Below, piece after piece: positions 21,812-32,950 of a DNA stretch of 64,000 nt. The notes beneath the pieces are model-generated. The model was not told the origin of the DNA, made no database searches, and saw only the letters and a list, made by a program, of their open reading frames with translations. Source of the DNA: Triglochin maritima (Eukaryota > Streptophyta > Magnoliopsida > Alismatales > Juncaginaceae). The DNA is taken from positions 25,503,741 to 25,567,740 of the forward strand of contig OY821782.1 in assembly GCA_963682175.1 (NCBI GenBank), in the 5' to 3' direction. Both the position numbers and the translations under genes were made by a program. Each line of letters begins with the position of its first letter. Position 1 is the first letter of the stretch.

Positions 21812-22882
21812 GCACAAAGGTGCACACACACCAAAACTTTTTTTTTTCAAACAAAGAATGTACATAGAAGAGAAGACTGGGGAACACAGGAGAGAAAGAA
21901 TGACTCAAGAGAGAAGGGAAGAAGTCCTTATGCTACGGAGGATGGGTACAGGTAGAAGCACACAAGCAAACAAGGCTCAAGCAATCCTAAGGTCGCTATA
22001 TGTCCTTACAGCTAGACGACGCCTAACTGCGACGTCACGCGGCCTCAACACACCTCACCTCCCTACGACGAGGACCACAAAGCCCAGCAAGTGAGTCAAG
22101 ATCCGGGGATCTTGTCTCTCCTACTATCGACAAAGTGGGCAACGCCGATCAGGTTATGACGGTCGGGACCGGATCACTCTCCTAATGCGTCTGAATTCCT
22201 TAAGGCCAATGTCTACTTGATTTTAGAAATTAGGCTCATGATTAGTGTGGTTTTTGGGGCGAAGGAAAGGGTGATGAAATCCCCCACCTTATCTTTTACG
22301 GGACAGCCCCTCCTTAGTAGCGTTTTGGAGTCCTAAATATAACAATCAACTCCCCAAACAACGCTCAACTCACACTTGTTGCAATGCACTTCCTACTAAC
22401 TAATGCATGTCATACGAAATGCATGAATGAGAGTAGAAGGTGCGTACCTCACGCCAGCGCTCAGCAACTGAAAATAAAGCTAAAATAAAAGACAATCTAA
22501 ATGCTTAAGTCACATACATGGTGCATGACCTAAACAAGAAAGAATGCCTAGTCTTTTGCTTTGAGTTTTAGGGTCCAAGTTACTTGAAGGAGGTTTGATT
22601 ATTGATCTGGGAACGAACTATAAGTCAAAACATGCCAAATTGAGTCCCAGATAACAAGATCATTTAGAGCAACAACACAAAGAAATTAAAAGATGAACGG
22701 AGCTCACCAGACCGCTGATTGGCGGTCTCAGACCGCTGATTGGCGGTCTGAAGTGCTCAGGTCGTCAGGAAATTTCTCCAGTAGCCTCCACTTGCTATTC
22801 CCAGTCTCCTGAAACAAAGACAAACTACAACACACAAATTAAATCCACTCGAATCGTCCAAACAAGAGTCTGGACTGGCACC
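21812..22882 (-). other. Element A leader
   Basis: About 1.07 kb between primer site and gag on the coding strand. It includes the dyad pair at 22710-22748 about 135 nt after the primer site. Its sequence recurs at 40346-41379, 47811-48884, 51425-52475 and, reversed, 42951-43308. A 158-codon frame at 21618-22094 on the plus strand is antisense and not credible. Confidence 0.75.
22710..22748 (-). promoter_or_regulatory. Dyad pair in element A leader
   Basis: Two copies of GACCGCTGATTGGCGGTC at 22710-22727 and 22731-22748, exactly 21 bp apart. Each can fold into a 6-bp stem with a 6-nt loop in the genomic RNA. Confidence 0.7.
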
Positions 22883-22900
22883 TCCCCGGCAACGGTGCCA
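22883..22900 (-). promoter_or_regulatory. Element A primer binding site (tRNA-Asp type)
   Basis: On the coding strand TGGCACCGTTGCCGGGGA, complementary with one change to the 3' end of plant tRNA-Asp, the usual Athila primer. It lies six bases from the LTR edge. Confidence 0.85.
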
Positions 22901-22906
22901 AAAATT

Positions 22907-24297
22907 TGTTGAACGTTTTATTTAAACCGCAAGTGCACGGCCGCGATGAAGCGGTGGCAAGTACGGGTCGTCCTCAGGGAGGTGAGCAGCCTCTCGTTTG
23001 CACGAAATCAAGTGGCAAAATGGAGAAGAGAGTTTGGATTATGCTACGCTACGCTACACTACACTACGAAATATGAAATGCGAACGAAAGCAACAAACGA
23101 TTAACTAAAACTAAACTAAGAATGAAAGAAGAGTGCTGGAATTTCAGGAAGTGGAAAACCCCTAAGGGGTGGAGTGAGTGCACACATGCAAAGAGGTGGG
23201 TGTAGAATACATTCTTTAAGCACATGAAGGTTGTGTTTATCAAGCATAGGAAGTGTCTAAATGTTATGGCAAAACCTATCAATCTATTCACCAACTTGGT
23301 TGATTAACATTTACATATGCAAGTTGTTTATTTCAGAACCTAAACAAGCATGAGAGGTGTCTAAACATTTTGGCAAAACTCATCAAGTTATAAATTCTAT
23401 CCTAAACAAGCAAGCATACACATTCATGTTTTATCAACACATCAAAAATAAAGCATTCATCTCATTCTCTAATGCATGTATGTACATCTACTCCACCCCC
23501 CAAGGGGATGTAACTACTTACTAAACATTACACTAATTATTAAACTAAGCAAAGAAAGCATATTAAAACTAAGGTAGAAATAAAAGACGATTAAACTAAA
23601 ACATGCACAAACAATAAAAGAAGCATAAACAAACAATGAAAGAAACACAAAACTTTATTAATAAAATGACTCACATTTCAAGTAGCATCCTCCTACTTTA
23701 GTGTGTACTTCAAGGCCTCACTTCTAGTAGGAAGACTAGCCACTTAAAATATGGAGTGATTACAAAAGGAGGTGAAGAGTTCTATTTATAAGCATGGAAA
23801 AAGCTAATTCGGGACAATCCCCTGATGTGGGACTAAACCAATACCAAAAATACACTAAGCATACACTAATACACGTGCTACAGAAAACTAAACGGATTCT
23901 GGGCCATCTGGACCGCCAATTGGCGGTCTATATGGTTTAGATCCGTTTGGTTTTCTTTGTGGGCTTTGCTTGAAGTGTTTGTTGGTCTTGGATGCATCTG
24001 GTTGGTTTGTTGGAGCTCCGACCCGAATCCAATTGCTAAAATACTCCCCATGATGGTGTGAAGTATTTTGTTTTGCTCTTACGTCCCTCTGTCTTGCGTT
24101 CAGGTCCTTCTCCCTTGCATCTTGGTCCCCAGATCTCACAATCCAGTCCTTTTTCCCAGCTTTTGGGTCCTTTTATGCTTCATCTCTTCAAACCTAATTA
24201 TTCCTGAAAACTAAACATAAAACTCGTAACATAGCATTGTTTAGGTGAAAGATAATGGATATAAGATACAAATATGAGCATGAAATGATGTCAATCA
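22907..24297 (-). repeat. Element A right LTR (5' LTR in coding sense)
   Basis: 1391 bp, nearly identical to 15695-17105. One dyad copy (23911-23928) remains instead of two, which explains most of the length difference. A TATA box is at 23782-23791 on the minus strand. Confidence 0.93.
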
Positions 24298-24895
24298 GTG
24301 GGCATGATGAGTCGATGCCAGTCTAGCCCAAGCATGGAGCACTCGAAGGCAGTCAAGAGAATCATGAGATACCTCAGAGGAACGAGTAACTACATGTTGT
24401 CTTACCAAGCATCAGATCTCCGCCTGATTGGCTATAGTGATGCCGATTGGGCTGGAGACATTGATGAAGGAAGTCTACCTCTGGTTATGCTTTCTTGCTG
24501 GCTAATGGGGTCATCTCATGGTCCAGCAAGAAGCAAACCTGTATAGTCCTGTCGACTATGGAAGCAAAGTATGTTGCATGCTCTGCAGCAGTACAAGAGG
24601 CAGTTTGGTTGAGGAGGTTCTTACAACATACTGGGCTAGTAAAGACATCGGATGAGCCTGTTGTTGTCTATTGTGACAGCATGGCTGCCTTTGTTATGTG
24701 AGAGACCCCAAATATAATGGAAAGACCAAACATATACAGGTTAGGTATCATTTTGTGAAGGACATCATAGCGAGAAAGGAAGTTGTGTTAAGACATGTGT
24801 CTACTAGTCTTATGGTAGCTGACCCTCTTACCAAGGCTATAGCTAAGGACTCGTTTGTGTCCCATGTGAAGTCCTTAGGCTTACGAAGACTTTGA
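24298..24895 (+). pseudogene. copia-1 RNase H region (pol C-terminus)
   Basis: Coding resumes in phase after the GTGGG duplication with VKRIMRYLRGTSN, then YSDADWAGD (first RNase H Asp). Next come ISWSSKKQTCIVLSTMEAKY, WLRRFLQHTGL, VVYCDSMAA and the end VADPLTKAIAKD to LGLRRL, with TGA at 24893-24895. A one-base loss near 24470, after DIDE, and another shift near 24700 move the frame, so the domain is spread over three phases. RNase H would remove the RNA template during cDNA synthesis. Confidence 0.9.
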
Positions 24896-25761
24896 TGCAT
24901 TGACATGTCTAACTTCCTTTTATGAGTGATTGTGTTTTCCTTTCGACTATATCTGTTTGGTTGATGTGTTGTTCTAGCATAAAATATTATTCTGTCAATA
25001 GGCTGAAGAATGCTCACTCACACGAGCATTCGCCTCTGGCGCTTTTCATAGCGAGCATAGATGAGACTGATCATGAGGAGATCTTGTATGATAGATCCAG
25101 AGCAGTTCATGATAGGACAGTCGCCTTGATTAGGAATCAAGATGAGATCCTCTATGTTGGTGAAGATTGACATGAATGTTCCCACGATTCATGTGACCTA
25201 TAGAAGCCAAGTGCGAGCATCACATGTGGCGCCAGGTGGCACCTGTATGGTGTTAAGGCGACAATGATGAAGCTCGGGTCAGGCGCAGAGGGGGTGCGAC
25301 TGGACTAAGACTTCTATGGTGTTGAGAGACAGACATACTGTTGTGTACAGTATGATCCACCATAACATGTTTGTCATACAACATGTGCTGAGCGACCATT
25401 TGGAAGTGAAAGGATGGATCCCTGCTCCTTCACTGTGTGAGTCCAAGACTTGATTGTCATTAGTTGCCCTCAGTGACCTTCGACGACACCATGAAGCAAA
25501 GAGTTGATGTGGATACTTTGGGATGTTATCTATGACCATGAGAGATTATGTCTAAAGAGGCATCTTCGGGAAAAGAGTCAAGTCTGAGTGTAATGGTGGT
25601 CTGGGGGGAAGGGAATGGTTTGACTCGACTGCACTAAAAGTATTTGCTGGGCCCAATTGTATTGGATACAATAGCAAGTACCTTGAGGACAAGAAGGTAT
25701 TCTCTCCGAGAGATCGAGATACCGTTCATGTTAAGTGAGTTTCTGAGTAAACCTGGGGAAC
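24896..25761 (+). other. copia-1 3' internal untranslated segment
   Basis: Sequence between the pol stop and the right LTR. Its part from 25057 is duplicated at 7156-7908. It contains a G-rich tract (GGTCTGGGGGGAAGGGAA near 25599) and ends ACCTGGGGAAC; either could be the polypurine tract. No supported gene. Confidence 0.6.
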
Positions 25762-26533
25762 TGTGATGTGCATTTTGACTGCTTATTTGTTGTTTTATGA
25801 GGATGTTGTCATTCTGGCATTCTAGTAACGTTTCTAGTTTGAGACTCCTAAATTACAGGTGCATCACCGGTCGCACGACCCATTTGTCCGTATGATCGGA
25901 AGAGTACATGTGTCGGGGACACAGATGGTCGTGTATCGAGGATACATGATTAGAGACTTGCGTATTGTGGATGTGTACTTGGAGAGAGGAGTAGTTGTAT
26001 GTATCAGGGATATATACATATGTCTCGGGGACACATAAAGAGGTGACATATTGCCATTGTGTGATTGTATGTATCAGAGATATATGCATATGTGTCGGGG
26101 ACACAAAAGCAGATGGCATGTTGTTATCGTGTTGTTGTGCAAGTGAGAGATATTGGATTAATCTAGGATTAATAAGATATTTGCCCAAAGCACTGACACA
26201 TGGCGTGTCCCTATTGGACTACACATTTAAGGGTTTAGGGTGGAGCCATCTATATAAGGAGGGGAGCCTCCCATTGGATGGAATAATAAGTGTGCAAACC
26301 CTAGCCTCCACCCACCCTAGCCGCCACCTTCTCTCTCTCCCATTTCGTCCCTCCACCTCCACCAAGCTCATTCCGTGGACTCTTGGGTCGTGGACTCGCG
26401 CTCCTTCTCCAAGAGAGTAGGAGACCGACCGGTGAAAAGGATTCCGTAAGGTGACCTCCGATCTTCCTTCCGCTGCCAGAGGTTCTGTCCAAGAAAGGTA
26501 CTCCTGAACCTGTAGAATCGTTATTTGCTAACA
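25762..26533 (+). repeat. copia-1 right LTR, 772 bp
   Basis: Uninterrupted version of the left LTR, from TGTGATGTGC to TTGCTAACA. A TATA box is at 26250-26258. LINE sequence starts at the next base, so this edge is exact. No target duplication pairs it with the left side, consistent with a deletion there. Confidence 0.85.
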
Positions 26534-27375
26534 ATTTTTGCCTCCAATAGGTTTCCAGATCACTAAGCAACATTTGTGCTCCCTTTTGATATTGATTAGT
26601 CTTTTATTTTCTTCATTTGTTATGTTTTGATGTTGCTGCTTGGTATCCATTTCCAGGATTTCCTGTTCGATTTTTTAAGTTTTAATTGACGTTTTCCTCT
26701 TGATTTGTTTTGAGGTATGTTTTATTTTAATTTGATATCCCTCAATACATCAAATACCATTTATTGTATGTGGTGAGTTAGTACTAGTTGTTTGTATCAA
26801 CTCGTCGATCTTAGCAACAGAAAACCATCGATGGTGAAATCTAAAATCAGTTTTTCCTTTAGGCTGAGTAGAGGTGTCAAGTAAAATATATATGATCGGA
26901 AAGCATTCAAGATATACCAAAGCAATGTGTGAATGTGAATTTGTCCTCCCATTCTTCGGAGACGAGGAATCTATCTAACCTTGCCCATGTTAGATTTGTT
27001 TGCATGTTTGATCATGTGAAATGTAAATTGGATGGGCCTAGATCTATCAGTGATCGACCCTCAACAAAGTCTTCAAAACATCTCGCCTCCAAAGTTCTAA
27101 TTGGGTTGGTATTGGACCGTTGTGATTGCCCACGAATGAGATTGAAATCTCCCCTTAAGATCCAAGCAACATTATTGTTGGGACTGGGTGAGTTTAGCTC
27201 ATTTATAGGAATTCCATTTTTAGCCCGGGATTACAAGAACCATAGACTCCCGTCAATTTCCAATTGAAGTTGTTAGCTTCAAACGTAGTGGAAATAGAAA
27301 ATCATTTTATTGGCTTTTCAATAAGATGAAGTTTGGTATTGTCACAACCAAATATTAGAATACCACCCGACCCCC
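26534..27375 (-). pseudogene. LINE endonuclease and linker fragment
   Basis: Reading leftward on the minus strand from about 27375, broken frames give SQGGSGGI, TGVYGSC, a decayed WxxxGDFN-like region, LIDLGPSNLHFTWSN and ARLDRFLVSEEWED. SDH then appears near 26900, followed farther on by LLSDLETYWRQK directly at the copia edge. These are the ordered motifs of the apurinic-type endonuclease and the linker before reverse transcriptase in plant L1-type LINEs. Frameshifts and stops are frequent. The downstream linker of about 600 bp expected before the reverse transcriptase at 7145 is absent on both sides of copia-1. Confidence 0.8.
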
Positions 27376-27386
27376 CTTGAGATGGT

Positions 27387-28838
27387 TGTTGGGCATTTTA
27401 AATTAAAAACCGCAAGTGCCACGTTGAAGCGGTGATAAGTACAGGTCGTGTGCACGAGGAGCGAGTGCAGGTCGTCATCGACCAAACTCGAGTAGGGGAA
27501 GAAAATGAAGAGTGAGTGAGTATATCTACACTAAATTATGCTAATTACAATTTGTAAAACAAATACTACTAATCTCATAGGAGGCGGAGAATGCGTGCAA
27601 CAGTGTAGATGTGTTACGCGTGTATATACAATTGCTCTCTCATGACATGAATTAATATGGACATTTATAATGACCATTATCCTAAGTGTGTTTCCACATT
27701 GATTAAGATTTATCACCATCATTAAAATATGCAAAATACTACTCAAGATAAGGACAAAGACATTCACGTGCTCATATGTCAATCTTATCTCTTTATCTAC
27801 TTCAATTTTATTTTCACCTCATCATTCCCCATTAAGTGAGCCCACTGACCAAATCATCCACTAGGACCATTAACACATAAAAGAAAAGAGTGAGAATACT
27901 CATCAAATTAATGGCTATGGAAATCATTTGAACTTCCAAGATTAAGATTAAAACACACGCAAATCTAACTACATCCACACTTCACATCATCCTCCACCCC
28001 CTCAATGGGGATGGATTACTCGCTAATCAAGACAAGAATGTAATAACCACAACCAACCTTTGATTAATGAAAGAAGATTACAAATGGTGGTCTTCTCCTC
28101 TCATTTACTACTCTACTAAGCAAGAAATAAACCTACTCTAAGAAGGAGAAAGAGGAAGAAGTAGGGTGATGGAAGGGTTATAAGGATTTTTAGAGAAGAT
28201 TAGAAGGTCTGGATTAATATGGGCGCAACAGACGGCTGCAAATAAACTTTAGATGCTTCAGAGTTCTCCTACCTGAATTGCCGACCCTCTTTTAGGCCAA
28301 ACAGATCCAGGCCATCCGTTGCTCATAACGCATAATTGTCAGTGGCGGGTCCAAAAAGTATGATCTGTTTGGGATTTCTCGAGCGGGTTAAGATTTGCTT
28401 AACGCACGTAGGGTGACACCCTGACCTATTGACTCGAATTGATTTGGTCTGCATTATAGAATTTCTCCATAGAATCTTGAGTTTATGGATGTTTTGCAAC
28501 CAAAATATTTTCTTTACAATCAGCTTCCTCCAGGTTTGCAATCAAGTCTTTGGCCATTACAAATAGGTCCAAAAAGCACATTTCACAAGTTGTTAAACCC
28601 CTTATCACCAAGGAGAAGTGGTGTCTCTTAAGGGTTTTTAGCGAATATACCCACAAATCCGAACATGAATGCATTATTCAACCTAGTAACATGACTTGTG
28701 GACCTACTTTCCTCAATCATTGGGTACGGTAAACCTATGGGCCAACTCTATATATATATATATCCTATCCACACACCTAACATAGAGAACCATTTGTGCA
28801 AGTTAATTAATGACTTAAATGAAAGAATGGGCAACTGT
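27387..28838 (-). mobile_element. Athila-like fragment: diverged LTR plus 3' internal sequence
   Basis: It starts TGTTGGGCATTTT at the LINE edge and carries the family U5 block CCGCAAGTG...GTTGAAGCGGTG. It also has the LTR landmark near 27990 (CTCCACCCCCTCAATGGGG). From about 28576 the sequence matches element A 3' internal sequence (17227-17475), with the LTR start and polypurine tract lost between. An AT dinucleotide run lies at 28751-28764. Confidence 0.6.
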
Positions 28839-28839
28839 T

Positions 28840-29310
28840 TAATCGATTAAGTTTAGACCGCAAGTGCACACCCGTCAGTGAAGACGGGGCAAGTACGGGT
28901 TTGTACGAAATCAAGTGGAAAAAAGGTAAAGATGTTTGATTATGCTAATCTAAGCTAAACTAAACTAGTAAGAAGAAATGCGAAAGAAAGCAACTAACGA
29001 TTGATTCAAACTAAACTAAGAGAACTTAATTCAAAGCTGCAAATCAGGAAGAGAGACCCCTAAGGGGTGGAGTGAGTGCATACATGCAATACGATGGTGA
29101 AAAATGCATTCAAAAAGCACAAATGTAGGTAGTGTTTTCATGTATAGGAAGTGTCTAATGGTTATGGAAAAATCTAGCAATCCAATCACTAACCTAGTTG
29201 ATTAATATTCACATATACAAGTTGGTTATTTTAGAACCTAAACAAGCATGGGAGGTGTGTAATAGTTGTGCCAAAACCCATCAAGTGAAGTGTTCTACTC
29301 TAGAGCATTT
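28840..29310 (-). repeat. Truncated Athila-like LTR (U5 side)
   Basis: It resembles element A LTR from its U5 edge through the CCCCTAAGGGGTGGAGTGAGTGCA landmark, then stops at about 29310 where copia-2 sequence begins. Its U5 hairpin has the stem CCCGTC/GACGGG instead of GACCGC/GCGGTC, with both arms changed together. Confidence 0.65.
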
Positions 29311-30701
29311 AGTTCATATTTTAAATGATTAGACTATATAATTAATTTTAGTTTACCATCTCCAATCGAAACAATTCATGTTTGATGTCTTTTTCGAGTT
29401 TTCCGACAGTTTTCTTGATTTAATTCTAATTGATTCTTTTGATAGTTTTAAATGTTTTGAAACATATCATATGAATGTTAGAATTAAGATTTAGACTTAT
29501 GTCTAATATATAAAAAATTCGTTTTTATTAAATGATTGTTTTATAAGGAATCGACAAAACAAAAAAGACAAATGTTTATCTTTCCTTAAAAAAATTCTTT
29601 TGGAAATTGGATATATTGCGGTTTGAAAGTTTTGTATTTTGAACTATGGATGTATAATATCATTTTTAATGGATTTCAAATGATTTTGGAATTGTTTGAT
29701 TTAGAGATGAAGGATAAACTAAATCGAGTAATTTATAGTATATGTACATGTGTTGCTCGAATTCTCTTTTGCAGAGATATGTGAGTTTGTATCTTCCGAT
29801 GAAGCCATGTGTGAATGCATGAATGTGTATGTTATTATTATTTAATCACAATGGTTTATGTATATGAAAAGCCAATTATTTATGTATATCCATGCATATG
29901 AGATGATTTTTACATAGGACTTAAATTAGACAAATTTCGAAATTGTGAGATGCATGTTTATATTTTGCAATATTTACATCCATGGTGCAAGAGGAAATCG
30001 CGGAGAAGGAGCAAATGTCAATGACGAGGGAACATGTAAACTCACACCAATGTGTATGTGAATGAATATATTTATGTTTGTGTGCTTGACATGTATGTGA
30101 TTGTGTAAATGAATGTTAGGATGTGTATAGATGATGAATATGCAGGATCACCCAAATTCTGAAATAACATATAAATGTTTAAATGTCCAACAAAAAATTA
30201 AGAGTATTTTTCTTTCTTATTTCATCCACTAGCAGCCATCGATTGAGGGATATTCTGCTCGCCCTTAGCGGGAGATAGATTCCTCCATCTTTGGGAATAG
30301 TGGCAGATATAAGGTTGTCTATTGTTGTGTCATGAATAAATGTACAAAGTGAGATTCACCCTTAGTGGACACCGAGTGTATTTGTTTGTGAATACAATGG
30401 ATAAACATATCTCGTATCAAATGAAATAAGTTTTCTTAGGAGGATTGATCAAATTCCCTCTTATTTAAAACAACAGGAGTCATAAGAGTTTGAAAATGCA
30501 AAATTTTGCAAAATTTTCGAAATTGTTATGATTGGAAAATGTTTTCTTACCTTGATTTTATAATATATCTGATAGCCCTAAGCTAGTTTATATTATAATT
30601 GATAGGATCTTGAATTATTGCATTTATGGACGTATTTATTTGCCGTATTGATTTTCAAATATAAAATTGACGTTACATCCCATATAATTTATTTTGTAGA
30701 A
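29311..30701 (+). other. Upstream part of copia-2 (probable 5' LTR and leader)
   Basis: AT-rich sequence before the copia-2 Gag start. A clear LTR pair or primer site could not be identified. TCTGATAGCCCTAAGC near 30568 may be a decayed TGGTATCAGAG-type site. No independent gene. Confidence 0.35.
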
Positions 30702-31852
30702 ATGTTGAATATTCAACCTATTCTGCGATCTATGATTGAAAAACATCTTTTGGCAAATGATGGCTCAAACTTCATAAGCTGGCAACTCAAGCTCAATATC
30801 ATGTTGAAGTTTGAGAAACTGTCTCATATTTTGGATGGTGAAATCCCAAAATTAAATGAGAAGGCAACCGATAGCGAGAGAGAGGCAAAAGCCAAGTGGG
30901 AAGACCAAGAGAACCAAGTTCACGGTCTAATGTTGGCCTCCATGGGTGACTCACTTCAAGTGAAATACTTGGATTCAAAACCCAAGAAGACCATGGAAGC
31001 TTTAACAAAGATGTTCATGGATAGTGCTAGAAAAGAGCTCTATAAGACCACCAACGCACTCACAAGGTGCCACATGACGGAGGGAACATCAACATCTATG
31101 CATTTTCTCACTATGCAAGGATACATTGCCACATAGCGGATGGAACATTGGTATCTATGCTTTTTCTCACTATGCAAGAATACCTTGAGAAGTTGTCGAA
31201 GCTCTCTTCCTCGGTACCCGATGATATTGCAGAAGATTTAATTCTTGGCTCTCTAGTCCCGTCCTACAATGACTTCATTATGCACTATCATGTGCGTGAG
31301 AAAAATGTAAGTCTTGAGGAGTTTCACAATGCTCTCAAAATAGTTGAAGTTGACATGGGCAAGGGTCGGGACAAGCACGTCCTAGCCGTCCATGGAGGGA
31401 GCAAAAAGATCACCAAAGGTAAAGGCAAATTCACCAAAAATGGGCCAATGAAGAACAAGAGAGTAGGAGGTACTCGTGTGAGTACCTCGAGGGGGAATTC
31501 TTCGAAATCTCTAACTCCCAACACGGAGTGCTTTCACTGCGGTGAAAAGGGACACATCCGTCCAAATTGCCCCAAGTACAAGGAAGATCTTGAAAATGGA
31601 GTGATTGAGCGCAAACACCCCAAAAGGGCTAAAGTTATATTTGTTATTGAAATAAATTTAGCCATCTCTGTCCATGATTGGGTAATAGATACCGGATCTT
31701 GTGCTCACATAATTTCTAATGTGCAGCTACTAAAGGATAGGAAGGCACTCAGGAAGAAAAAGATGATTTTGAAGGTTGGAAATGGTGCAAACCTTCCTGC
31801 AATTGCACAAGGTTCCGTGGAGCTTCAATTATCTAGTGGTTTAAATTTATGA
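30702..31852 (+). pseudogene. copia-2 Gag and protease region
   Basis: Gag starts MLNIQPILRSMIEK at 30702; an upstream in-frame ATG at 30618 is less typical. The Gag domain (FISWQLKLNIMLKFEKL, then YLDSKPKKTMEAL) is interrupted by a 59-bp tandem duplication at 31069-31186. It shifts the phase, so the second half is read from another frame (EYLEKLSKLSSSVPDDI). A CCHC knuckle, CFHCGEKGHIRPNC, and the protease site VIDTGSCAHI follow. The frame ends in consecutive TGA codons at about 31850. Confidence 0.85.
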
Positions 31853-32950
31853 TGAAAGAACGTCTATTATGTGACTTCGATTATCAAGAATATTATTTCT
31901 GTATCATGTTTGAATGTCGAAAATTTTAATATAAACATTTCAAACTCTTGCTTGTCTATATCAAAAGAATGGAAGTTTCTATGCAAATGCATTCATAAGG
32001 AATGGTCTCTATTTTCTTGAATTAAATAATAGACAAATTTTAAACATCAATCGCAAAAGGCTTAAATGAAAAACACATCAAGAAATTGCAAGAAGCTAAC
32101 CTACTTGGTCAACTTGATTTTAAATCATTGGAGAGGTGTGAACCTTGCCTAATGGGAAAAATAACCAAGAGTCCTTTCAATAAGAAAGGTCCAAGAGCGA
32201 GTAACTTGTTGGATTTGATACATTCTGATGTATGTGGTCAATTGAGTACAAGTGCAAGAGACGGTTTTAGGTACTTCATTATGTCCACGGATGACTATAG
32301 TTATTTGTAGCTATATTTATCTAATGATAAACAAAATTGAATCCTTTGACAAGTTTAAGGAATTCAAGAATCAAGTAGAGAACCAACTCAACAAGAAAAT
32401 CAAGTCTCTACGAACCGATCGTGGAGGTGAGTACTTAAGTGTCGAATTTGATTCGTTCCTAAAGGAGTGTCGTATTTTACCACAACTCACTCCACCCGGA
32501 TAGAATGGGGTATCCGAAAGGATAAATAGGACACTACTCAACATGGTTCGGTCAATGATGAGTCAGGCTGAATTGCCGCTTTACTTTTGCAGTTATGCAC
32601 TAGAAGCTGCGGATTACACACTAAATAATGTTCCATCCAAATCCATAGAGAAAACGCCTTATGAGATATGGAGTGGTAAAACACCTAAGCTCAATTATCT
32701 CAAGATTTGGGGTTGTGAGGCCTACGTCAAAAGATTGATTTCGGCCAAACTTCAACCAAAAGTGGATAAACAATTCTTTATAGGCTATCCTCGTGAGACA
32801 AGAGGATACTACTTTTGGCATAGAACCTCTAATCGAGTGATTGTCAAGAGGGATGTTGTGTTCTTAGAGAAAGAATTTCTCGAAAGAATAAAAGTAGTGG
32901 GAGTAGAATTGTGCTTAAGGAAACTCAAGATATTCTACAAGATCATGACA
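31853..32950 (+). pseudogene. copia-2 integrase region
   Basis: The zinc-binding part is badly decayed, though CEPCLMGK remains near 32140. The catalytic motifs [17 protein letters not shown] and SERINRT can be followed with a phase shift near 32300 and a TAG at 32501-32503 in place of the expected Gln. Farther on, SGKTPKLNYLKIWGCEAYVK and FIGYPRETRGYYFW mark the conserved C-terminal part of copia integrases. It would insert the element cDNA; this copy cannot. Confidence 0.85.

Larger units (their letters stand above)
15695..24297 (-). mobile_element. Element A: complete Athila-like gag-protease LTR element (TR-GAG-like), 8.6 kb
   Basis: Flanked by GTGGG duplications (15690-15694, 24298-24302), it lies inside copia-1 pol. 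Both LTRs are present (15695-17105 and 22907-24297) and very similar. On its coding (minus) strand the order is LTR, tRNA-Asp-type primer site, 1-kb leader, Gag-protease-tail frame (21811 to 18701), 1.6-kb noncoding stretch, polypurine tract, LTR. No reverse transcriptase, RNase H or integrase is found. Since LTRs, PBS, PPT and TSD are intact, this is not an obvious truncation but a non-autonomous form that would depend on enzymes supplied by a full Athila relative. It fits the published plant TR-GAG class. LTR differences are mainly small indels. Confidence 0.9.

Noticed and set aside
20889..22094. Several plus-strand frames (65-158 codons) within element A gag and leader
   Set aside because: They lie antisense to the long Gag frame and its leader and have no recognisable features.
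26301..26573. 90-codon minus-strand frame
   Set aside because: It begins in LINE sequence (MLLSDLETYWRQK) and runs into copia LTR sequence; a junction product.
28751..28764. AT dinucleotide run as a promoter TATA box
   Set aside because: A simple repeat in Athila-like internal sequence, with no LTR context.
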